In this document: positions 56,184-64,000 of the stretch, piece after piece
Layout: every line of letters starts with the position of its first letter
Position numbering within the stretch: the first letter of the stretch is position 1
Assembly: GCA_964036315.1 (NCBI GenBank)
Contig: OZ038485.1
Span: 75,068,784-75,132,783, forward strand
Direction: 5' to 3'
Length of the DNA stretch: 64,000 nt
From: Acanthosepion esculentum
Lineage: Eukaryota > Mollusca > Cephalopoda > Sepiida > Sepiidae
Notes under the pieces: generated by a model
What the model saw: the letters and a program-made list of their open reading frames with translations, nothing else
Told to the model about the DNA's origin: nothing
The model's database searches: none
Made by a program: the position numbers and the translations under genes

Positions 56184-57050
56184 TGTTACGAACCTAGTTG
56201 TAATACACTTCATGACTATTTTTATATCATTTTTCATAGCAAATCTCAGCTTATTTTTCCTTGAAATTTTTAGTATTTTACGAGATCTGTTGGTCGCCTT
56301 TAATATAACCCAGCGACTTCTCGCTAATTTGAGGTCGGAGAGAGAAGAAGAAGAAACGCAGGCCCTTGTGACCAGGGCGCTTGGACAGGCTCTGTATTAA
56401 GTGACAGTCCTCTTTTTTGTCTGCCATCTGGACGCTAGTTGGGCTTTTTACTTCTATTCTTACTTCTGGCTTCTTGTGCATTTCTACTCCCGGCATTTTG
56501 TCCCTACTTGCTGCCTGCATGTCGTCCATACTTAAATAACCTATTCCGTATACTACGGTTATAAATCCACGGGAGGCTTCGACATCGGACTCGACCGGCA
56601 GATACTCAACGCCAGTACTGGACACTGGATGTGACCAACAACGTCACAACGCCAGCACCACATCGCAATATCAGCTTCCCGTTCCTGCCCGGCCCTGACC
56701 AGCTACCGTCACCGATCACGTTCCTGCTCAGCAGTAACTAGCTTCCCGTCGCCAATACGTTCCTGCACTCGACACGTCCATTCCGATTGTCGACACGACC
56801 GGAACGCCCGTACACCAACGTCTCGTCGTCGACAAGACCAGGACACACTCAGCTTCCCGTCATTGACACGCCCAGACCGACCATCTTTCAATTACCAGAC
56901 CAACTCACCCACGACCACTCAGGTTTGCATTGTAAATATACGTTGTATTAATCTTAAATATCCTCGTTCAGTTGTCCATTTTGCTTCATCTGTCAGATTT
57001 CACGTCTTTAATTTAAAAATGTTAGTGAGCTTCTTATGACCTCATACTAA
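56184..57050 (+). mobile_element. Possible LTR-like segment, Cys/Ser-poor, GC-rich
   Basis: TGTTACGAACCTAGTTG at the left and TTTGGGGCGCTTGGGCCAC just right of the end resemble an LTR start and a primer-binding site. The middle (56590-56900) is GC-rich with a recurring CAGCTTCCCGTC/CTAGCTTCCCGTC motif spaced by 60-110 bases. No partner LTR was found in the window. Confidence 0.3.
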
Positions 57051-57069
57051 TTTGGGGCGCTTGGGCCAC

Positions 57070-57900
57070 TTTACATCGACACCCTCCATGAGGTGGGGTT
57101 GCTACAGAGCTTCGATTCAATTCACAATAGAAGAAAATAATAATCCTGAATGTACTAATAACTCGTACAGGGATGGGTTCAAGACATCCGTACAAGAAAA
57201 ACTTAGAAGAGTCCCAATAGTTTATAAAAAACAAGGATCTGGTTTTTTTTTAAATTAATACGTTGCGTTTATTATCCCAATGAGGATAGAACCTTGCAAA
57301 TTTCCAGCCATGTTGCAACGTCATACTGAAACAATTGTGTTGTACCTACAAATAAGCATTATTGTTAGTTGTTTATTTACTTTCTAATTTCGTCAAAAGA
57401 AGAAAACTCACATTTAGAACATAAATTTGAAAGCAGGTGACATTCCTCTTAACTTAGCAGCCACTGCATTTTTGCATTCGCAAAATATACAAAGTATTAA
57501 AAATATCCGTTTCACAATGAATACTTCATAGAGTAAGAAGGAGTTTGTGTAACGTTAGTCACATGAACAATGATGATTTACCTTTCTTGAAATTCAGAAT
57601 TCGTAATCCTATTTTCTACCTGAACTGGAATACCAATTAGTAACAGCAAGGCAAGCTAGCTTCTGCTTCTGTTAGAAAACAAATGCGTGGATACAAATAG
57701 GCTGAGGTAGACAGATAACCAGAGAAATACATATAATTGATATGTACGTAAACACTATAATGGAAAATAGACCAGAAGGTCGGTACAATTATCAATCTGA
57801 TGTCTTTCTAACAATTCAATTTTGTAATGTGTGGAATTAATATTAATCTGGTGTTAGAGCGGATGCGTGAAAAATTGCTGCTCAAACTATGACAATTTTT
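57070..57900. other. No gene recognised
   Basis: The first part could be internal sequence of the preceding LTR-like unit. Otherwise AT-rich. Confidence 0.4.
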
Positions 57901-57910
57901 GTCTGCTTAC

Positions 57911-58050
57911 CAAAGATGTATGCATTCTAGCGTTATCCTGATAGAACATTTCACCCTTCCTCTTTTCAATTTACGGGCTTTTTTTTCGTCTATTGCTGCC
58001 TTCAGTTTGTCGAACCCAGGATCAATACTTGTTGAAATCAATCGTTTACT
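57911..58050 (-). CDS. Candidate exon, unknown protein
   Basis: The minus-strand frame reads DPGFDKLKAAIDEKKARKLK then RGRVKCSIRITLECIHL and is followed by a good donor (TTTG/GTAAGC). The composition is strongly charged and protein-like. The acceptor is uncertain, so the right boundary is approximate. It may be an exon or a repeat remnant. No family recognised. Confidence 0.25.
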
Positions 58051-58164
58051 TATCCAGATAAAATGCATAATAAAAGACTCACTTCCAATCCTAGCATTTA
58101 CACAGCTTCTCACAATTTGTTTAAAAACATAAAAATACAACTCAGTATTTCGATTATAAGTCAC

Positions 58165-59440
58165 ATATAAAAGCCATTAACATAATGAAGCTGATGTAGA
58201 TGATTTTCAACACTTAATTTGGATATTATGTTGTTTATCTCGTGCTTCATATAACGTTGATTATTCATAAGTAATGCCTAGATTTGATCAGCTGGTATTC
58301 ATGATCATGGTTCAACAAGAAATCCTCTGAACGAAACTTCGCTAATTTTTACCTGTTTGGCCATTCATAGTTCTTTTTGCATAAACTATACAAATCTAAA
58401 GGCGCCCGAATCGAATTTTCATTAAAATAAAAAGGATATTCGGGATATGTTGCTTATTTTCTTTAATCTAAAATGTTAGAATCAATAAGCTAAAATACGA
58501 CAATTCTAACCAATTAAAAATATGCACACTCATATCGAGTTGCCACAATACTATTAAAACTGATCTTTTTTTTAAAATGAAGTTAATATAAAAACTGTGT
58601 GAAAAAATACAACTCTCTGCTTACGAGCGAAAGCATTATCAACCAATGAAATTTTCGGACAAGACTTTTTAATATAAGTATTGTTTCTGAGCCGGATTAT
58701 AGCGGCTATGTGTCTGGCTCAGGGTAATGAAAAGAAATGATCTGGTAAAAAAAATATTGAGAAGAAAACTCATCCTCTGGATTATTTTCAAACCAACCTC
58801 ATTTGTATAATAATTACATATTTTTATTCGTGCAAATTACCACTGTCAAGATTCTCATTATGCAAATGACCATTATCAAGATTCTCAAATTTACTTTGGT
58901 TGTAATATCATTCAAATTTATTTGATGAATCAGTGCGACTTACACTTATTAATTTTGAGAAGTATTTTTTCATTTTATTTTTGCTACTTACACACAGATC
59001 GCCATGCTGTGGTAATCAGTACAGGTTGGAAATAACATATATCTCATTTTAACAAGGTCTATCTGCCTAGGTCAGCTGTCTTACTGATCTAGCCACGGAA
59101 ACTGTTTTAAAAAAGTATTTCTGATCCTCGCTGCTTACTAATAACCATAAAATGATAATGTGGGGATTGAATTAACATCACCAAATACTACAAATTGTCA
59201 TTAACGCTTTAAAAATATATATTAGAAATACATGTAAAATATTAATAAAATTGATAATGATCCATTTAATAAAGTCAAATAATAAAAATAAATAAATAAT
59301 ACTTGTAGTGAAAGAGATAATCAGTTACCCCGAAAAAAAGTTCGTGTTTTGTGTGCGATCTGCCGAAGAAAAATTACCGAAAAGTAGTTAGCAAAAATCT
59401 ACTTCAATTAATAGAATCTATGCTAATGTTCTTCCCTCCC
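58165..59440. other. No gene recognised
   Basis: AT-rich. Nothing seen. Confidence 0.6.
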
Positions 59441-59450
59441 TTGAATGGCG

Positions 59451-59480
59451 TGACCAATCAGAAAATTTTCGCTTATAAAA
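59451..59480 (+). promoter_or_regulatory. CCAAT + TATA promoter-like pair
   Basis: GACCAATCA at 59452-59460 is followed 14 bases later by TATAAAA at 59474-59480, in a region less AT-rich than its surroundings. It is the right order for a core promoter or LTR U3, although the spacing is short. No gene recognised downstream. Confidence 0.25.
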
Positions 59481-60619
59481 CGAGAAAATTTTTTGAGCTT
59501 GGTGAGCGAACACGTGTTTTTGCTGGTGAGAAGTGAAGGGTGGACGTGTGACCCCATTTTGTCGTTTCTATGTTGGACTGTTACGTCGGACTATCGTTTG
59601 AACTGTGATTTGGCTACAAGTGTTGCGGTCGAGAGACAGAAGAAATCTATTGCAGACGTTTGTTGCTACTTTAAATTGACAGACAGACTTTCTTTTCTCT
59701 CTCTCCTTTTTTTTTACCACTACAATACTATTAGTATATATAAAAATTAAAATAAAAACAGTGGCATGTAGGCGTTTAGGGAAATTAAGAATGAGGTCAT
59801 ATTGTTAGATTAGAATTAGATCTTCTTTAGCCAATAGTCTTCGTGGCCTAATTAGTAAGTTAACTACACTGAATAGGTCTGCTATAGGTCTAGATGTAAG
59901 AAAATGGAAATATAAATAAATTGCCATTATTGCGAAAGTTTTTCCGCATTTACTTTTTCTTTTTTTGCTTATCGAAACAGGCCAAAATAGCAAACCTCAT
60001 ATCCACCGTTAAAGAGAAAGTTGAAATGGTTAGTCTCGAATTCTTTATATTAATGGAATTTATTATTAATTAAATGTGTTGTATTATTTTGCTTTCTTCT
60101 CTTAAAAGGTTTACCTGAGACTAATAATTAAATTCTTTTTGTGCAAAGTATGAACAGTTGATATTTTCTCTCAAATAAAACAATAACAATTCTAAACGCA
60201 GTGGATAAAACTTCTTGCGTCATCTCACTTTCCAAAATCTAACCAAATGACTAAACAGCAGAATCAAACCCTTTCTTGGACGAGCCATGAACTTTTCAGT
60301 ACTTCTTCGTATACTAAATAATTTAAAACTAGTTCACTCATGCCGGTAAAAATGAAGACATATTTTGTTAAGTCCTTAGAAGGTTTTTACATGTTAAGTT
60401 TTTAAATACATTTGTGTCCGCCAAAAATTACGGAATTATTTACATATAGATCGGCACTTCTATTCAGGATCAGTGTAGTCTCTGTGTGTTTTGCCTCTTG
60501 GTTAATTTTATCACACTGCTCCAGTAAGTGGCTGGTGTAGTGGATATGTCGCTTGTCTGTGAACCTGCCATTTGGATTACCACAGGATTCAATTATGAAT
60601 TTATATATCCGTTTCGTTT

Positions 60620-60737
60620 ATTATAGCAGGAAGTTACAGACAAAAATATGCATGTGGTGTATTTTATAGTTAGATCAATTTTAGACTAATTATAGAATAC
60701 ACCACGTATATTTTTGTTTGTAACTTTCTGCAATAAT
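60620..60737. mobile_element. 118-bp fold-back (MITE-like) element
   Basis: Left arm ATTATAGCAGGAAGTTACAG and onward through GGTGTATT. Right arm is its near reverse complement, ending GTAACTTTCTGCAATAAT. About 50 bases of each arm pair with few mismatches and almost no loop. No ORF. Confidence 0.85.
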
Positions 60738-60831
60738 TATATAGACATTTTGCATCATTATCGGACGATGAGTACTAATGGCCAATAAAATTTATTGGGA
60801 TGACTGTGCTGGTCTGGAAGTAGAAACTTAC

Positions 60832-60894
60832 CTCGCTAACCTTCTTGGGGGCAGCGTGAAAGCAACGAACTGTTCCTTGCAATAATGTCGTTAT
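60832..60894 (-). CDS. Candidate exon with transit-peptide-like sequence
   Basis: 63 bases between a fair acceptor (TTTGCAAACAG) and a strong donor (GCGAG/GTAAGT) give ITTLLQGTVRCFHAAPKKVS plus E in phase 0. Arg/Ser/Ala-rich with CFHAAPKK, reminiscent of mitochondrial presequence ends. No ATG in the exon, so an upstream exon would be needed. Confidence 0.25.
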
Positions 60895-61688
60895 CTGTTT
60901 GCAAATAAACTTCTTACCTTAACACTTGGCTGTCGACAGGATCAATTGCAACAATAGCAACAGAAATGTGTATACGTCAGGCAATTGATGATGCGAACAT
61001 ATAAGTGCTTACACGCGCATGCGCTGTTCATGACGTCACTACTATGACTATCATTGTGCACTAACATGGTATCGTGTAGTGTTATGTAATTCAGTGAATT
61101 TAGTTGAGCTGAGGTATAAATTAAAACACGTAAAAATATCAATCAACCTATTCTACTATATTCAAATACACCTAACTATTTATAATCTGTTTCGAATGGG
61201 AAACAATATTGATTTTACCTCTTGCATAGTGTACGTGACCAGAATTTTTATGGTAATCAGTTGCTTGATAGAAGATTGGTGCTACACACCTTTCTCAACA
61301 TTGAGAAATCACACATCTTGTAGAAGTAAATTATGTAATATAAATATGATATATTCAGTTGTAAGGAAATTTCCAAACATTTTGTACATTTAAAATATTT
61401 CTGGAAAAAAGAAAGAGAGAAAGAAAAGAAAACGAACATTTATTCTGTATAGCCAATATTGTTATTTGTCTTTTTCTACTAATCAGCAGGTACATCAAAG
61501 GTTCCTATAAAATAGAATAACGCCAGCTTCGAATTGAAGAAAGTTTGTTGTAACATTTTAACGTCGTTGTCATTTCAGAGTTTTTGATCATACAAAAGAT
61601 TCTATTGAGACATGAAAATACAATAATCCAAGAGTAGAAAGTTGGACAACAAAGACGAGCTCATTAACTTAACTGCAACAGATGTTAC
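60895..61688. other. No gene recognised
   Basis: AT-rich sequence between two candidate exons. Confidence 0.5.
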
Positions 61689-61767
61689 CTGTCACTGTCG
61701 TGCAGTGGACAAATATTTTGTGGTTTTCATCTACTGCATCAGTTTCACTTTGATTGCTGGTCGCCAT
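61689..61767 (-). CDS. Candidate first coding exon
   Basis: The minus strand reads ATGGCG in fair start context, then MATSNQSETDAVDENHKIFV followed by HCTTVT, ending in phase 1 at ACAG/GTAACA. Coding-like composition. It cannot join in frame to the 60832 exon as drawn; an alternative donor there (GAAG/GTTAGC) would allow DNDIIARNSSLLSRCPQE. The family is unknown. Confidence 0.28.
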
Positions 61768-63020
61768 AATATACTTTGACAATAATAGTCTTGTTTGGAT
61801 TCAGCAGTTTCCAGTAAACAACGCTTCTGCCACTAACAAAAAAAAAGTAATCTGGTGTCGTGTGACACTCAATTTGTCATAATGACAGCATTCTTCAGGT
61901 TCATATTGACGTAAGGGAACAGCTTATTATCATCTATGATGGTATAATTCAATCATGCATATGTACACTTAAGAGAGATCAAATATATGCACATATCTAA
62001 ACAGGGATTTCACTTGTTATCTATCACTGAATGCAGCATTGAATTTTTGAGTTGAAAAACTTTACTGGTTTCAGTCAAATGGTGGAGTAAATGTATTTCT
62101 CGGGCAGGCAACTGTAGATTGTCTTGCACGACATGTCATAATAGCTGTCCGATTCTATTCCAATGATCGTTCTGCTGAAACTACTCGTATGTCTGATAAT
62201 TCCTTTCCCTGGTTGATTCAGTCTATCAATTCAACCTACTTTGAAATCATACAAAAACACTTTCCCAACTGCTAGCGATAAATTATTTGTTAATCATATT
62301 GTAAATACTTTCATGTGAGTGAATTTGTTTATTGTGAAGGCCAAGCTCTAATCATTTTACACAACTGCGCAAACATTCTATACATTGAACTTCTACAACT
62401 TATTTACCAATGTAACATTTATCTATTTCTCTATCATCTACTGCATTAATCATGACCTGATGAAGGATTTATTAAACATTCATGTACATAGAAAACTTAT
62501 TTCAAAGAGCTTTTATCATACCAACCGATTTTAAACTTACAAAAATTTTCGATTTCTAAGCGGTATTTCTAATTATGTCGAAATCTCTAAACGATATCAA
62601 TAGTTAGAGAGTTAGCTATAGGACAGTTACTATGGTTGCGTCCCTTGGGTAAATGAATCAGCTATTTTAAACCAAAAAGGAGTAGACAAAATCATTCAAA
62701 CAGACACAATAGCGGAAAAAAGCATACGTGTAGGAAACCGAATTTTATAAGTACTAATCGTAGAATTTCAACAGTAAAAGATATCCGATCATATACGTGA
62801 AAATTTAATGTAGCAGTGGATATTAATATAGACTGAAATTATTTGAATGTAGTCAATTTTGTATGCTTGCTTACATTTTTGTTGTATTTTTACATTAACC
62901 ATTTGTTGAGTTTATTGAGTATCTGAAGAAAAAATAAAAATTTAAATCTCTTGTGTGTCGATGTTAAAAACCCAAATCTAAATGAAAAATTATATTCTCA
63001 ATTAAATTCAAGTTTTACCC
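61768..63020. other. No gene recognised
   Basis: AT-rich. Nothing recognised on either strand. Confidence 0.5.
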
Positions 63021-63035
63021 GTATACGATCTTAAA

Positions 63036-63070
63036 TTAATATATTTAAATTATAATTAAATATATTAATA
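63036..63070. repeat. AT-only palindrome, 14-bp perfect arms
   Basis: ATTAATATATTTAA and TTAAATATATTAAT separated by seven bases. Confidence 0.85.
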
Positions 63071-63697
63071 ATACACAGGACTAAACTGCCGATTTCGTTC
63101 TCGTCTTCTTCATAGGAAAGTAACAACAAAACCACTCAATGAAGCAGACGATCTTAAAAACAACTATACTGTTAGTGTTCACAGATAAATATTTATTTTA
63201 ACAAATCAAAAATGACATGCATATTGTTCCATATGCTAAGTGGGTAACAAACAAAAATAAACAAAAGGATTTTTAGTAAGCAGACAACTCAAACATCTTT
63301 TCCCCCTTTTTTTTTCTTTCAACTTTTTCTTTACAATAAACAATATTGTTATAACATTTTTTAACAATCAATTCAATTTCTTCAGATTCTTTTATGTTCT
63401 TTCTTCTTTTCTTCAAATATTTCTTTTTCTTCATTTGAAACTCTTTTTCACTTCCTCTGGAGCTGAAAGTGTAAATTATAAAACACATCCTAACCTAGTC
63501 TAGGATCTTAAAATCTTCCTATTCCATGAAGAATATCCTTTAAAATATTTTAAATCTTATTTTAAAATAAAGAACGTGAATAGGGGCAGAATTCCCCGCA
63601 TCGAACGATTCTGCCAAACAAAAAGAAACGTTGACTCTCCGAGTTAAACAAAATAAATCAAATGTAATAATTTCCTTTCTAGGGAATTAAATTACTT

Positions 63698-63808
63698 CTT
63701 TTAGCTTTGGAATTCTACCGAAGCTAATAAAATCTTTTCTTAAAAGTTTTTCAAATATAAACAAATCTCAGCTACGGAATTCTACCGAAGCTAATAAAAT
63801 TTTCTCAC
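63698..63808. repeat. Direct repeat, two copies about 70 bp apart
   Basis: GGAATTCTACCGAAGCTAAT followed by AAAAT occurs at about 63709 and 63777. Each copy can also fold, because AGCTTTGG/AGCTACGG precedes and CCGAAGCT follows. Confidence 0.85.
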
Positions 63809-64000
63809 AAACCCCTTCGATGCGAAAACTCACCCTCCCCTCATCCCATCCATAATTAAAACCAGTAATATAGCTATTAAAAGCTAAATAAATAAATTTA
63901 AAGGTAAATAATTCGATACTGTAAATTCGAATTAAAGGTAACACTTTATTTTACGCGGCAAACTAAATTAGTTAACCACGGAGCCAGAATAAAAAAAAAC

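Noticed and set aside
60515..60600. tRNA-like segment
   Set aside because: A weak B-box-like GGATTCAATT is present, but no acceptor stem or cloverleaf can be drawn.
1..64000. CRISPR array or prokaryotic operon
   Set aside because: No regularly spaced identical repeats with unique spacers, and the only gene is spliced.

Overview
This is AT-rich animal DNA, not a prokaryotic or plasmid sequence. Its one confidently identified gene is split into at least 12 coding exons with GT-AG introns and lies on the minus strand across positions 605-25172. The rest is dominated by decayed transposable elements (LINEs, LTR elements, Tc1/mariner, a Penelope-like fragment) and long (AT)n, (GA)n and (CA)n microsatellites. 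This repeat mix and the large introns fit a mollusc, most likely a cephalopod such as an octopus. That assignment is inference: no rRNA, mitochondrial or species-diagnostic gene is present.

Positions 1-25.3 kb. The gene encodes a ubiquitin-specific protease (USP, peptidase family C19) of USP2/USP21-like layout. One 1008-base exon encodes a 336-residue Ser/Arg-rich, apparently disordered N-terminus containing a degenerate repeat of the form R-(A/T)-P-(S/N)-(I/V/L)-(E/D). Eleven short exons then encode the catalytic domain: Cys box, QEDAHEF segment, two CxxC pairs of the zinc ribbon, and the His/Asn box. All exon phases join without a break, giving 659 residues up to the left-most exon. The terminal exon, expected to carry the last C-terminal residues, was not found and is probably off the left edge. 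The introns carry LINE remnants, three Tc1/mariner fragments and the microsatellites.

Positions 25.3-44 kb. No host gene is recognised. The region is a patchwork: a LINE fragment (25.5-26.3), a solo LTR with a 4-bp target duplication (26.56-27.02), a broken copy of a large protein family with a PIN/FEN-like acidic motif (28.1-31.6), LINE fragments (33.0-33.7, 36.4-38.6, 41.4-42.2, 42.25-43.56), a probable large LTR full of tandem repeats (34.66-35.98), and a Ty1/copia remnant (38.64-39.96).

Positions 44-64 kb. A complete but non-autonomous LTR element has two 478-bp LTRs and a TCTT target duplication (44.70-46.72). It belongs to the same LTR family as the 26.56 kb solo LTR. Further right are a LINE reverse-transcriptase fragment (52.3-53.4), a Penelope-like fragment (55.8-56.1), a possible LTR (56.2-57.05), a 118-bp fold-back element (60.62-60.74), and three weak candidate exons on the minus strand (57.9, 60.8 and 61.7 kb) that may belong to an unrecognised gene. 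Long stretches between these hold only AT-rich non-coding sequence.
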